Shown: positions 1-12,479, counted from the first letter of the stretch. The stretch is 64,000 bases of DNA from Adiantum capillus-veneris (GCA_014529385.2 CM043953.1:73371872-73435871), one strand, 5' to 3'. The notes: generated by a model not told the origin, from the letters alone. Numbers and translations are program-made.

Positions 1-3000
1 AATTGTGCTTGTGTGTGGAGGTAACTATGAACACTCCGCGATGCGAGTGAGAGGGACCCTCATTATCATTGCTCCACAGTGGCTAAATCGAATTCCTTGA
101 GTTTCTAGACCATGTTGTGTCCCATATGACAACATGTGCCAAATAGAACCGTACCATGTGGGTCTATAATTGTTTCAACAAGATTCAAACCCATTACGGT
201 ATCTTGATGAACATGGAAGGGAGAAGATAACAATATTTTCTCAAAATGCTATGCTCGTCCATGGCCTTGTCACTTGGCTAAAGAGCAAGCTGGATGAAAG
301 CCTTCTAGCTCAAACATTTTGGTTACATAACGCAAAAAAACTTAATTGGAAAGGAAAATAAATCCAAAAAATATGTACTTACCACGAGGTGGAAATTACC
401 TGATACTTACTCGGAAGTCAAGTACAGCCCTCAACCTGTAAGCGTACCATAGCAAAATTTCTTTGACCTGCTAAAATCACCAAAATTAGAGATTAGTGAA
501 GATAAAGAAATTGAACTTGTAACCCTGGGTGTTGCCTTATCAATTCAACCCCTAGGTATATCTGGCCAAATCAATCCCCTTGGTGCAAAACAAAGTGTGA
601 AGGTGTCCAAAAATGACCATCAATGCTTATTGTGTGATTTAATAATCACATATGTGGTCATACCACAAAACTGTGCCCCTATATGCACGCCTAGTGCTAT
701 AGAGGAAATGGGAATCCACACAGGGTAGAACCCCTAGCTCTTATGGACAGCCACGCTGTTGGAAATGCTTGCCGCATCTATATACCGTGCTATAGATCAG
801 CCTATACGAGTGTAAGTTTACCAAAACTCAGCTCAGTTGTCACACCAAAACATGTAGTGCTTACAAAATACCCATATGTAATGACATGAATCTTGCTTGG
901 CATTGAACATCGATGTGGAGTCCATGGGGTAGATCTGTTCAAGCTGGAGAACAATCACCCAAGGAATGCCAACAGTTGGGTCTTACCCGAGATATGATAA
1001 TGACTCTTAGCCAGGGTGTGTGACTCCTTGCTCTTTGGCAACTAGTGGTCCAATCAATGAACCGATGAAGACTAATTTGGATGGCGTCTTGCCCAAGTTC
1101 TAGCTGAGAGTTAGAGCCTCGGGGGGTTCACCGTTCAGTACCTCCTATATAACGTGCGTTCATGGGGTATTAAAAAAACCCCTCCTTTAACATGTCTAAA
1201 TGACTAAAATGACCCCTTATTTCAGGATATTTTTCCAAAATTGAATATAAAAACCCCTTATATTAATATATCTTTGTTAAATTGCCTAAACATTTTGCAT
1301 TTTAAAACCTCTCCTTTCACGTTATACATTAACATGATTACATAGTGCACCCCAAAGGTTAGAGCACCTTGGCTCAAGCTGATTCACAAGCAAAACATGT
1401 TCATTATTCCTTGAGAGAAATAAGAAAGAGAGAGAAGGAGAGCATGCGGGACTGAGGAAATTTACTTGAATTGGTATGACGTGTATAGTTGGTGTCCATG
1501 CTCATGTGCATCTTATGCTGAACCCGCAGCTTATCCTATAAGCATGCAATAATCTACCTTGATGATGCTCTCATTAAGAGAGGTAACCAAAATCATATCG
1601 GGACCATCCTACTATGTAGGGGGAAAGGAGAACTTAAATATGGCACTTTGCCTATGAAGTAAGGCCTAAATTTAGGTTCCTTTTAGTGTTGGTATGCGAT
1701 GACAGCAACCAAAGGAAACAATTCATAACTAATATTTTCCTTGACAGAGTGACTGTGTGAGAGGAGAAGCTTACTTTATACCACCTGGGTAGCATGCCTT
1801 GCATACAAAAATGGAAGCCCTTGGCTACCGTGACAATCGTAAAAGTTAACACCAAAAGTGCCTTGCATAGGCTAGACTGGTAGGGATTCCGTGAGATAAT
1901 ATCTCGATTAATGTAGGTGCCCCAAACTTGGTTGCCACTGCTCTTGACGCCAAGTCAATCGTAGCACAAATTAGAAGTCTTGCTTCACATGAAATTGGCC
2001 AAGCATTTGGCTTTGCACAACAAAAAATACTATCCAAAGTAAATGTGAAACGTACAATTGTGTGACACATGTATCATATACACCCTAATTCAGTGATCTT
2101 GTATGCACCTCATAATGTTATCAGCTGATCATATAAGCCGAGACTATGTAACTGGTCTTACCAAAAATTACTATACCAAAAAAGAAATTGCGGCATAACA
2201 CTACCCAATTCAAAAAACGTACAATAATATGAAAATCCACATTCAAGTATTAGAAAATGTATGAGCATAACATGTTCAAAAGACATATAACTACTATGCC
2301 CTGCACCAAAACTGGAGTTTATGTCGAATCACGAACTCATGCATCATGCTTACGTTGTCGTACATGTGGACACTGCATTTTTTGATGCGCTCCTAAGTAA
2401 ATAAAGCATAATTTTTGACTCTTTGCCCGTTGAAAGTCGGATTGTGATAGTCGTTTCCTAACCACGTTGGTCACGACCAGATCTGTATCTACAACCAATT
2501 TCTCTCGTGCTTGCTGGACCACTTTGGTCATAACTAGTGAGCAGACAACCCCTTGGGTTGCCGGCAAGTGAGAAGCTGATTCTAGTAACATATTTTAAAT
2601 TAATCGTGTGAGATTTTCCACTTGTGTAGCCAATATTTGGACCCGTACGACTAGCTTGAAAAATAGGGCATCAAAGTTTGCCAGTCCTGTCGAGTGACAA
2701 ACTCCCTGGCATCCAGCAAGTTACTATCATCCTCCAGAATATCAAACACGCTCTGAGGAGGAGGTGTAGATATTCACGGAGATCTAGAGAGATAGACTGC
2801 CTAGGTTTGCATCATCCGTCCCTGTTGCCACGTGGGTATCCTCCGTGAGAGTATCCGGCCACGTGGCATCCACAGGGGGAGCAAACTCCAGGTATTCAAA
2901 GTCAAACATGCGTTTTTCATCAATCTTTGCATTCATGACAAAAACGTGTTGTGCGAACAAAAGAGAAAACAATACCTTGGAGTGCAGAAAGGCTCGTAGC

Positions 3001-3113
3001 CATATCGAACGCAGAAACTCGTAGCAGAGGCTGGTGATTAGCCTTGCTAATTCCACTTGCGGTCGTAAAGAAGGTGAATTCCAAGCGGCAATAGAATTTG
3101 TGAAGAGTTGAAA
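1..3113. other. Decayed intergenic sequence, no supportable gene
   Basis: I see no gene here. Reading frames are short and frequently stopped on both strands. One stretch of about 49 open codons on the plus strand (1916-2065, ending in tga) has a protein-like composition (alanine, isoleucine and glutamine rich) but matches nothing I recognise and has no start. The interval around 1140-1320 is AT-rich with short near-repeats of the pattern 'aaaaacccctcct'. It is probably eroded transposon sequence. Confidence 0.5.
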
Positions 3114-3832
3114 TCACCGAGGAGCTTCAAATCGTCGATGAAATTGAAGGTGTCGAGAAATTCGAGCTTCCCAAATAACTTGGTTGCATCGTATGCAGTC
3201 TGACAAGTTGCAAGTCGTCGAATGTAGACTTGATGAATGATCGTGCAAACGTTCGTCGGCAAATTTTGATCCACAATTTCTAGTTTTTAGAACCTGCGGA
3301 GCTTTGAAAAATGGCCAAAGTCTGCAAGTGCCGAGTGAGGGAACGAGTAGAAACTCGAGGTCGAGTGTCGACCAAGGCAAACCGCGGGATGGGCTCCTTA
3401 GTTGGTCCAAAGGGGTTGGCCAAGTGGGGGTGGCCAAACCCCTTAGGGGAAAAAATTTTAAAAAATAAATGACGAAACCTGCTCTGCAATGAGGCCGCCT
3501 GCGCCTTGCAAGAGAAAGAAGATGGCACCCAAATCTGAGGGCGTTGCAGTAACGCGACTTGCCAAGCTCCCTAGGGTGCTCCAATCAAGCCCAAAAATGT
3601 GCGGTTCTGTAGAGGTTGAACTTCTATACTCTCCTCGACTTAGGGTGGCTACCCACGGTTTTGAGACTTTTCCTCCCCCTAGAGCGACAACACGCGAACC
3701 AGACTTCGGCTTCTCCTTCCTCCCCGGTTGGGACAATAGCCCACGACCCAAGAGCGACATGCAAACTCGCCCTGCTTTTTGCATGCAACAAAATGACCAA
3801 AGCAAGTCCTACTTTCCCTTTTCTCTCACCAA
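3114..3832 (-). mobile_element. Leader/start of a minus-strand LTR retroelement fragment
   Basis: This block lies directly downstream, on the minus strand, of a Met-initiator-type primer site at 3833-3844. It is therefore the beginning of the internal region of an LTR retrotransposon reading leftwards. Minus-strand frames of 115 and 156 codons overlap here, but neither shows a capsid, protease or zinc-knuckle motif I can recognise, so I do not call a gag protein. A plus-strand frame of 116 codons (3489-3839) also crosses the block and ends at the primer site; I treat it as a shadow. Confidence 0.4.
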
Positions 3833-3844
3833 GCTCTGATACCA
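3833..3844 (-). promoter_or_regulatory. Primer binding site, tRNA-Met-initiator type (minus strand)
   Basis: The plus strand reads gctctgatacca, the reverse complement of tggtatcagagc, the usual plant LTR-retrotransposon primer site complementary to the 3' end of initiator tRNA-Met. It is followed one base later by tgtaagaccc, which on the minus strand gives an LTR ending in ..ttaca. Family knowledge: the primer site sits just inside the 5' LTR. Confidence 0.7.
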
Positions 3845-3845
3845 A

Positions 3846-4076
3846 TGTAAGACCCAAGAGTTGCGTAATGAAGATTCTCCACCCAACCCCCCATTATGTA
3901 GCCCTTGGCCACTTAATAGAATCTCCCTGTCTGCCTTTAGCAGTCGGCCATTGGCCCCGCCGAGACCTACTCGCCTGGGTTTGCCCTTGGCATGACAGAC
4001 AGGTTGATGGTGATGTTTGTGAGCATGTGTTGAATTGTTTTAAGCAACCAGTCTCCCCCCTTTCGGCTCCAACAAG
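3846..4076 (-). repeat. Truncated LTR abutting the minus-strand primer site
   Basis: The sequence begins TGTAAGACCC immediately beyond the minus-strand primer site, so it should be the inner part of that element's 5' LTR. It is cut off where a plus-strand copia fragment begins near 4077. No second copy of this LTR is visible in the window, so its length cannot be checked. Confidence 0.45.
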
Positions 4077-4205
4077 GATATTTTGGCTAGCAAACGCATT
4101 GAGTTAGTCAAAGTTCACACGGATGAAAACCCAGTGGATGCTCTAACAAAGAGCTTATCCTCAGAGCGGTTTGCACATTGCTTAGAGATGATGGGTGTAG
4201 GGTGA
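4077..4205 (+). pseudogene. Ty1/copia polyprotein C-terminal relic (RNase H tail)
   Basis: A 42-codon open reading contains VKVHTDENPVDALTKSL followed by SERFAHCLEMMGVG and a stop (tga 4203-4205). This is the characteristic end of plant Ty1/copia polyproteins, where a conserved 'HT..NPAD.LTK' block closes the RNase H domain. Everything upstream is missing, and the sequence before 4077 belongs to another element. It is followed 80 bp later by a polypurine tract and LTR-like start, as expected for the 3' end of a copia element. Confidence 0.75.
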
Positions 4206-4286
4206 AGCTATGGTCATACTTCATGTTTGTACAATTGTGCATAATATCCCCTACATTCTTTAGCCACTTGGGCCACGTTGGCCTTC

Positions 4287-4490
4287 AAGTGGGAGATTGT
4301 TAGGTTTTAGGCCACGTGGTCGGTTATGGCAGGGTGCCCGCCCACTTACTCTTATTCATTTGGTTATAATGTCAATAAGGAGTGAGAGTCATTACTCTCA
4401 ATACCTCCATTTTCTTCTTCTCCTTCCTTCTCTCCTTTCCTCTCTTGCACTCTCCGCATCCGTTCCCACAGGTCACTATACCACCTTGAC
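4287..4490 (+). repeat. Copia polypurine tract and start of 3' LTR
   Basis: The sequence caagtgggagattgttagg near 4285-4303 is the standard plant copia junction: a purine-rich primer (aagtgggaga) followed by an LTR beginning TGTTAGG at 4299. The right end is not defined. The LTR seems to fade before the (GA)n tract at 4606, and I place its visible part only to about 4490. Confidence 0.6.
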
Positions 4491-4602
4491 ATAAAAATGT
4501 CTTTTCTCAGTGGAGATCTTCAAGAAGATGTTGTGTTAAACAAGCTTTAGGGTGTGTGTATGGGTGAGACGGTGGTGGATGGAGAGAGGGGGTGAGAGAG
4601 AC

Positions 4603-4605
<3 letters not shown>

Positions 4606-4696
<91 letters not shown>
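4606..4696. repeat. (GA)n microsatellite
   Basis: An almost perfect dinucleotide GA run of about 90 bp. Translating it gives artificial Ser-Leu or Arg-Glu repeats, so ORFs crossing it are not genes. Confidence 0.95.
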
Positions 4697-4698
<2 letters not shown>

Positions 4699-5816
4699 AT
4701 GGAAATGGCCTATAAACTTTGAGAATAGCGAAATAAAGAGAATTAGAGTGAGCATTTTCATGAGACTACTTTGAGAACATAGAGGGTGAACTTAATTAGC
4801 AGTAGCAACATAACCATTATACTAAATTAACTTGGCATGAACAATACTTTTGCAAGAGAGAGAATTAGAGAACATGAGAACAGTTGAGGACCGGATTTAT
4901 GTGGAGCTGTTCCCCCGTCCAACAGGCTTTTGTATTATAAATTCTCCTTTCAAGAGAGACTTGGTACAATACAATCTTTGTGTTCCTTGCGACCTAGGTC
5001 ATGCAATGAACATGGAAAGCTTCATGCATCACGAGCATAACATAAACTTTGTAAAAGCATTAACCATTCCCGGCCTCAGTCCCAAGACCTCAAACACCTT
5101 CATAGGTGGAGAGAGCTAGGGGGGAATGAGGGTAGGGAACAGGAAGAAGAAGTAACCTACGAGAAAGAGATAGTTCCTCACTTATCATCACTCTTCTTTC
5201 ATAACATAGCATAATAGCATAATAATGATGATGAATAAGATGGCCCAAGATTAATCATTGAAGCATGGCTCTTGGTTGGATTTGCATTCCATAGCCAAGA
5301 GTGTTGGTATAGGCTCTCAACTTCTCAACAAGCTTGGAGAAGGAGATGGAGCTCTTCCACTTTGCACCTCACACAATGAGAGAGAGAGAGAGTGTGTGTG
5401 TGGGGGAGAGTATATCCTGCAAGCACGCCCCCTCCTTGCTTGGGTCGACCTCGTCTTCTAGCTCATGGTGGAAGCTCATTGGACCCCTTCAAGCCTAGTC
5501 AATCACATGCAGAGTGCATATCAAGCAATCATGCTAGCCTTGGGACAAGTGTCCCCCTTTTCCCTTTGAGAGAGAGGACTTGATAAATGCATACATAATT
5601 AATTTAATTAGCTAAATTATCATTGGACCCCTTGAGAGGCCAACCAATAGGTTTTAGGACACCATGAGGGAAACATGGAGAGGAACTTGACAAGTGTCCT
5701 TGTTGCTTCTTTAGACAAGGCTCGACTTGTGTGAGGGGGTGTGTGTTCTCTCTCTTGCCCCTACTTGTAGGGCTCGCCCCCTCCTTGTAGGGATCCTTGT
5801 TGACTTTTGGAACACT
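4697..5816. other. No gene seen
   Basis: Only short frames, none with recognisable protein signal. A short (GA)n/(GT)n run occurs at about 5379-5402. Confidence 0.5.
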
Positions 5817-6030
5817 TTAAGCCCCTCATGCTTGGAGAAGGTTCCCACCTCAAGCACAACCCTATCAAGCTTGGAGAAGGTTCCCACCTCAAGCTCAACC
5901 CTAGCACCTCAAGAACAACAAGCACCTTAGTCATCAAGCACGACAAGCACCTCAAGCACCTTAGTCAACAAGCACGACAAGCACCTCAAGCTTGGGCCGG
6001 GTTCCCACCTCAAACACAACCCTAGCTTTC
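5817..6030. repeat. Imperfect short tandem repeats
   Basis: The phrase cttggagaaggttcccacctcaag occurs twice (about 5830 and 5872) and again in a diverged form near 5990. Between these lie repeats built from 'caagcacctcaagcacc' and 'acaagcacgacaag'. This is a low-complexity minisatellite-like block; ORFs crossing it on either strand are composition artefacts. Confidence 0.6.
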
Positions 6031-6592
6031 CTAAGGTCAAGGACTTTTAACACTAACCTTTGGAGGTCTTTAATGAAGCTAGCCCTAAGGTCTTTCAAGC
6101 TCCATTGGCTAACATTGTTCTTTGACAGACCATCTCTCATTTGGACCCATTGACTTTGGTCTCATGCTGAGAGAGATCCATAAGCACATGTCTATATTAT
6201 ACCCTTGTTCCCATTTATTTTCCCACATTAAATGATCAGTTTAATATGAGAAAATCATTTGGGTTGGTTAGATACTAGATTTTATGAAAGAGAGAGAGAG
6301 GGAGACAGAAAGACGCAATGATTTACTCCTTGATTTCATTATTTAGATTACAATATGAGAGCCTTATTTTATAACCTTCACATGCCCCTTGGTGCCTCCT
6401 CCTAGGCACTCATTGAATACTTCCCTAAACCTTAGTGTCTGTCTAGGAAGTAGTGCACATTATAATGGTTCAACACATAGCACACCCGGTGGGAGAATTT
6501 TCCCAAAATTTGGACTTGAATCCCAAAAAATTCTTTTTTCAAGAAAAATTAGTGCTTATAGGATACCATGATGCAAAGTGCAGTGCCTGAGT

Positions 6593-7765
6593 CTACTCCA
6601 AGGTACACATATACACCATGATAGACCACAAGACACCGCCCTTTTCCCCCCAAGCATTTAAAACATACAAAGTGCAATGCCTTGAACTTAATCCAAGATG
6701 CAAAAATACACTTCCTAAAGTTATATGTTGCATTACAATCACCAAACCGAGTATAGTGTGCCTTTTCACCAAAAGTGTGAATACACGTGCACCATTTATT
6801 GGCAACATGTCAGGCTGGGAACTCATCATGTAAAGATACATCCAAGCAAGGTCATACAACACAAACTTGTAGAACCATAAAGTAATGAGAAAATTTCCAC
6901 TCCATTGAGTATATTCCATCCTTGAGCTAATGACTCCAAAGTAAGCTTCATTGTTTTGCAAACAAGTATCTGGTTCAACAAAAACTCCTTCTCTTTGACA
7001 CATTGTTCCTCAAAAAAAATTTGTGCTTCAGCTTCATTTTGTAAAGGCATGCTTTTAATAAGCACATCAACATCCAAAAACATTATCTCCACGTTATTTG
7101 TGCAAAGAGAAAATTCATTTCTTGATGGAATTTGAACTTCAAATACCACATTTGGCAGAGAAGATCTCCTGTTAGGCTTACACTGAGAAATAGCCACAAG
7201 ATCTTTGCATCATCATGCACAAAAATAAGCATTAGTTTGTTCAAAATCACAACATCATCACCTTTGCTAGCATGAATAAGCATACAAGCCCCATCATGTT
7301 TTTCATAGGCACTAATTGTGTGGATAAATGCACATATCCCATCACACAACATTGCCTCAAGCAAACATTCATTTAGCATACCATCAGTTTGTGAAATAGG
7401 TTGCTTCAAAAACACCACATTTTGTTGCTCATGTTTTGAAATTTTGTCAAGAAGAACATCATTTTGGTTATTCTCCATTTCAACATCATTGACACAAAAA
7501 TCTTCTTCCAATGCAAGAGAATTCACAAAAGCATCAATCACATTATTTTTTTCATCGTCAAGAAGTGAGAGTTCATCACATCATTTTTCTTCAATGTTTT
7601 ATCACAAAGATCATCAAAGCATTCGTTTACTTTAGTGTTGAAAGCATTCATTTCTTGATTCATCTCATGATAATCAACAAATAATTCCAATTCCTCATCA
7701 TTCATGACATCAAAATTATGCAATTCTCCATCAAAAATAGATGGAGAGTTGCTGATTTGACCCAC
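6593..7765 (-). pseudogene. Coding-like minus-strand tract, unknown, frame-broken
   Basis: Four overlapping minus-strand frames (7765-7538, 7541-7083, 7197-6826, 7003-6593) follow one another in different phases with continuous protein-like content. This is what one ancestral gene looks like after several frameshifts. The first part is acidic and asparagine rich (NDEELELFVDYHEMNQEMN), resembling a helical linker. The last part is hydrophobic. I recognise no catalytic motif. By context it is probably the inner part of a decayed retroelement, but I cannot name it. Minus-strand frames further right (8230-7833) may be a continuation. Confidence 0.35.
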
Positions 7766-7769
7766 ATTG

Positions 7770-8940
7770 CTTTGGTTGATGATGCAAGATGTGAGTATGG
7801 GCTACTTAAGGACTCTCCTTGGCTCTCTTGGCTCATAGGGTCCTCTCTCTTTGCTCCAATCTCCATCCCATTCCTACCATTCCCATGTTCATCATGGTCA
7901 TCATCATTCTCCTCTTATCCCCCTCTTTGGCAATGCTAAGCCATGCTCTTAGCAACTCTTTGAAAAATCTCTGTTTATGAAGCAACTTGAACAGATTTTG
8001 AGTGTTAATTTGCAACTCTTTAATGAGATTCAAATGCAAATATGCTTTGTGTGTTTCCCTCCGTGCTTGTAAAACCATGCATATGCTTTCTTTATTGCAT
8101 CAACAAAGTTGTCCATCCATGCTTCGGGCTTATGCAATACGTTGTGTACAATGTCATGTTCCAAAACATAAAATTGCTCCAATGACTTCAATGAGCAATG
8201 TCGCCCATTATGGTCATCACATGATCGCATTGTGATGATGGCTTATTGCGACATTTATCCCATTTGTGGTCCTTCTCCCCACAAAAAATACAAGATTGCT
8301 TACAAGTTTTCCCCATGCCGTCATTTTACATCAACAATGTTTTTAAATTACGAAACATGCACTTTAAAATCTCCTAAAATCAAGCTTTGTAGCGGAAAAT
8401 TCATACACACGCATTTACTTATTTTATCATTTACGAGCTTCAAGGCAAGAGTATGGGAATTTTTTCCTTGAAACATTTTTTTTTGAGCATCAATAACTAC
8501 TACCTACTTTCTAACTGAAATTAAAGTCAGCAAGTATGATCGATGTTCTGCTGCAGCGATTTCTTGAGGTCGATGTTTGTTTGTTGGAGGGGTGCCTTAG
8601 CCGAGCATAGGGATATCTTTTCAATCGATTACTTCTCTCTAGTTCACTGTATACCGGAATTGGATCATCCTCAGGATGGTGTAGAGCCATGCTAGCAGGG
8701 CCGATAAGGTACACTTATACTCTAGGTCCTTGCATCTTGCCATTAACACACATAGTATCAATCTACTCCATGAGGAGAGTAAGCTTAATAACGATATATA
8801 TCTTGCATTCAACTCGTAGTCGATCATTATGTGAGGCACTCAAAGAAAATACAAAGATTGTTAATTATTAAATGTGTAATATTGAACCTACAGTGGTGTT
8901 AACCTGGTGGTTGTGCCTCTTAGTAGCACAATGAACACCA
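7770..8940. other. Mostly unreadable sequence
   Basis: Short frames on both strands. Two minus-strand frames at 8230-8030 and 8078-7833 could extend the broken tract to the left, but no motif supports this. Nothing else is seen up to the tandem repeat at 8941. Confidence 0.4.
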
Positions 8941-9465
8941 ACGAGGGGTTTAGGATTTTTAAATCCATCATCCTTGGTTGATGCTGATCATCGCGTTGCA
9001 CTGCAAGGAGATTGGATTTAATAGATTCCTTGTCTCTAGCTGTTGCTGACCATCGTGTCGCACTACAGGGAGGGGTTTAGGGTTGTCAAATCCATTGTCC
9101 TTGGTTGTTGCTGACCATCGCGTCGCAGTGCAAGAGAGATTGGATTCAATAGATTCCTTGTCTTTGATTGTTGCTGACCACCATGTTGCACTGTAGGGAG
9201 GGGTTTGAGATTTTTAAATTCATCATTCTTGGTTGTTGCTGACCATCACGTCGCACTGGAGGGAGATTGGATTTAATAGCTTCCTCGTCTCTGGTTGTTG
9301 CTGACCACCATGTTGCACTGCAGGGAGGGGTTTAGAGTTTTTAAATCCATCGTTCTTGGTTGTTGCTGACCATTGCATAGCACTGCAAGGAGATTGGATT
9401 TAAATAGATTCTTCGTCTCTGGTTGTTGTTGACCATCATGTCGCACTACAGGGAGGAGATATATA
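8941..9465. repeat. Tandem repeat with a dimeric ~118-bp period
   Basis: About four copies of a roughly 118-bp unit made of two related halves of 58-60 bp. Both halves contain 'ggttgttgctgaccatc.cgt.gcactgcagggag'. One half continues with 'attggatttaatagattccttgtctct' and the other with 'gggtttagagtttttaaatccatc.ttctt'. Copies differ by scattered substitutions, so the array is old. It ends where 'gggaggagatatatatttt' begins, shortly upstream of the kinase-like gene. Confidence 0.8.
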
Positions 9466-9750
9466 TTTTACATCCTTCAATCCTGAATGCTTTGATCATC
9501 GCTTCTTTCATTACTGTTGTTATTATGGTGCATGAAATGTTTAGATCTTTCATTACTGAAGGTTATTTTTGTCCATGAAATGTTTTTGTTTAGAATTATA
9601 TACAATCATATATGTCAAATTTTTATCTATTCTAGATTTACCTTACTTATATTTGCTTCATGTATTTTCAACCAGTCATGGTAGAGATAAAGTTAACATG
9701 TCAGCATCGCAAAATCATTAGTGATGCTCTAATTTTGTCTCTCTATGCAG

Positions 9751-11045
9751 CTTCAGAGGATCATTTGCGACGAGCATTTGATCCACTGTAGGCAAAGTTT
9801 GATAATTATGTGATTGAACTTGTGGAATTGTGTTGGTTGAAGCTGTGCAGTGCATTCCAAGTTTTGTTTGACCCAGCTGTGCACACTAATGGAGTGATGC
9901 ATAACACAGTAAAGCAATAATTAGGCCAGGTCACTAGAAGATTTGAAAGTATGGTTCATCCAGAAATCAAAACCAAGCCTAGAATCAAAGAGCGAATGCA
10001 GCTTGTAGCACAGCTACATTCAGAATTGAAGAGCAAAGATAAGATCGAAGGCTCTTCAAAACGTCCTAGGACAAAAGAGAATGTACCTCCTCCATCAAGT
10101 GCTCAGTCCTTAGTTGTACACCTGGATGATACGGTGTGTCCTCCTTTCCTACACTTACTTGGGGAGCATTCCATTGAAAGCACCCCAATTAGGTGAGGGA
10201 CGTTTTGCAAATGTGAAACAAGTATCACTGGCTCATCCTCTCTTCAAAGATCATGTCTATGTAGTGAAGATATACAAAGACCAAATAGGAAGAAATCCAA
10301 CATTACAGATTGTGCTAGAGGAGGTAACTGTACAACTCTTCAACATTGTGGCATGATATTGCCCCATGCTCTTGTTTGGTATAGCAAAAGACCTATGGTG
10401 ATCTTAAAGCTTTGGAATGGAGGTCATCTTGAGCAATGGATTCAGGCATGTCATCATGATGGAAGCAAGCCTACAATCAAAGAGTTCCAACACACATCTA
10501 GAACTGTACAACAGTTCACAGACAACATTTTTCCAATCTACAACGCTCTTCTGCAGACGATTAAATTTGTGCATAGTCACGGATTTATTGACAATGATCT
10601 ACAAACTAGAAATATTCTACTCAATTTTGGCGAGCGAGGAGTGTATGCTGGCATTGCAGATTGGGGACAAATTACACCATCAAGCACTTTGGCAACATTT
10701 CCCAAGTTGCCAAATCTCACCCCTCAATGTAGAGCTCAATTTGAGCGAGATTATCCATGGACTGCCCCTGAAAATATCAGCACCAATCCTCCTCCATTCA
10801 CCAAGGCATTTGATATATATAGTCTCTCATATATTATTAGACGCTTGCTTGCGTATATTCCAGAGCCCACTGAGGTTCTCAAGAGCAAATTTTTACGAAA
10901 TGTAAACAAACATCTTGCTAGTGGAAAATCCCCCAAACCCTTAGATAGACCTAAGATATGGGATTTAAGCCTTTGTTTGAATGGAGGCCATAATGTTGGC
11001 TACCAGATTGTAACCAAATTTGGCTTGAGGCCTATTGATGATTAA
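9751..11045 (+). pseudogene. Protein-kinase-like gene, degenerate
   Basis: A plus-strand gene with a kinase fold. An exon-like start follows a tctctctatgcag acceptor at 9749-9750. Its reading (LRRAFDPL..., CSAFQVLFDPAVHTNG) carries in-frame stops (tag, taa) before running into a basic nuclear-signal-like stretch (SSKRPRTKE). The kinase part shows a glycine loop GEGRFANV (about 10195), a VVKIYK lysine strand (about 10262), the catalytic loop HGFIDNDLQTRNILL (about 10585-10630), DWG instead of DFG, and WTAPE before the F-helix. The frame shifts near 10340, inside helix C (EEVTVQL / LQHCG). The HRD arginine is absent and DFG is DWG, so activity is doubtful even before the breaks. A related intact family probably exists in this genome. 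Confidence 0.65.
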
Positions 11046-11255
11046 ACCAGTAATCAACTTTTTGGGCATTAATGGTGTGCAATGTGTGGTGATATTTCAA
11101 ACCACGTCTTTACTCTTATTTTTCAGTTACGTCTTTAAAGCTCTTCAAGTTGAGGTTTTAAAGTATTTCAAATTGGATTGCTCAATTGTCTAAACCAACT
11201 CTCTTTTTCAAGTGCTAAGACCTGTCTCACTAAAGTTTATTATTTTGCATTTCAG

Positions 11256-12031
11256 TTATAAGAGATATTACTCTTGACCAGAATGCACAGCAGCCTAATG
11301 CTCCTTTTCTTAATCATGCATTGGCTCAACAAATTTACAAAGAGGAAGAGATTTGGGTGGCTCAAGGAGATCTCAGCACTTTGGCTACAACCCAACAAGA
11401 CGAATTGGAACTTCAAGGGGAGCCACTGAATTACAGGCAATGCAAACAGCTATGCCCGAATCACTTCATATGCAACACATTATTTTAAGTCAGTGGAAAT
11501 GCTAAGGCTACTACTCCCTTGAAGGTTTTAGATTTGCAACACACTGTCCTCGCAAGAAATATCCTTGCAAGATTTATACAAGTGTATAGATCGCCACCAA
11601 ATAATAATCAAGTGGCAATTTACTTTGTGCAACAATGCTATTGCTACTATGTATTGCGGCTCAAAGTTGCTTGGAACGATCATCCCACTACAAGAGGTGT
11701 TGGCAAAGGGTGCCCCGCCGAGAAGATTCATGCACGGGAAGCTAACCAAGAAGACCCTTCTTGCAAGAGAGGATATACATACTTGCTCGAAGAAACCGTA
11801 GTCATTGAGCAGCTTGCAACCCAAGGCGTGGATTTGGCAAGTCAAGGAGAGACCCCAGCCATCCTGCACGCTCGTATACTAGTGCTAGAAAGAAAGTTGG
11901 CATGGTACGAGGCAAAGTATGGGCCTGTTATTGAAGAAGAGATAGGCAATGTGGGTGCAAGCGATTTAGTTGGCCAATCAGAATTTTGTGTATATGATCT
12001 TTTAAGAGATGTAGCCCATGATTTAAATTGA
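11256..12031 (+). pseudogene. Unknown coding tract downstream of kinase-like gene
   Basis: Two plus-strand open stretches, 11256-11488 (about 77 codons, ending at taa) and 11519-12031 (170 codons), follow the kinase-like block on the same strand and look like one broken or spliced protein. The second contains a helical, coiled-coil-like segment (HARILVLERKLAWYEAKYGPVIEEEI) and an acidic end. No domain is recognised. It may be the C-terminal part of the same gene, or a neighbouring one. The first in-frame codon of the second stretch is ttg, so no start is proposed. Confidence 0.4.
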
Positions 12032-12236
12032 ATCTCCCTCACAATACTAAGCTCTTTTTGTATCTTAAATCTCAAGATTTGTAACTAAAACCTCTTTTTG
12101 GTATATAAATATCTATTTATTGCAACACATGAACATGTCGGATGTTGTTGCAATTGTGTAAGTTATGTTCTCCTCCCTCTCTCTTTTTGACAATGATATG
12201 GAGCAGATGGAGAGAAAGGGAGACAATGAAAGAGGA

Positions 12237-12245
<9 letters not shown>

Positions 12246-12297
<52 letters not shown>
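12246..12297. repeat. (AG)n microsatellite
   Basis: A perfect AG dinucleotide tract of about 50 bp, flanked by a looser purine-rich stretch beginning near 12208. Confidence 0.95.
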
Positions 12298-12301
<4 letters not shown>

Positions 12302-12479
12302 GAAGCTAAACTCTACATAACTTTTGTATTGCAAAATTAATAGAGTCTACAGTACAAAATTTATATCTCATCCGTCCCCTCAATCACAGGCACCATGTCA
12401 TCAATTTCTTCAACATATGAACATTCAAGATCAATATGTTCCGAGTTCCTTTCCAATTCATCATCGGAGTTGAGCTCAT

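Noticed and set aside
1916-2065. About 49 plus-strand codons with protein-like composition
   Set aside because: No start, no recognisable family and no continuation; could be chance or an old relic.
3489-3839. 116-codon plus-strand frame starting MRPPAPCKRKKMAPKSEG
   Set aside because: It overlaps minus-strand frames and ends exactly at a minus-strand primer site; no motif supports it.
4507-4761. 84-codon minus-strand frame rich in Ser-Leu
   Set aside because: It is only the translation of the (GA)n microsatellite.
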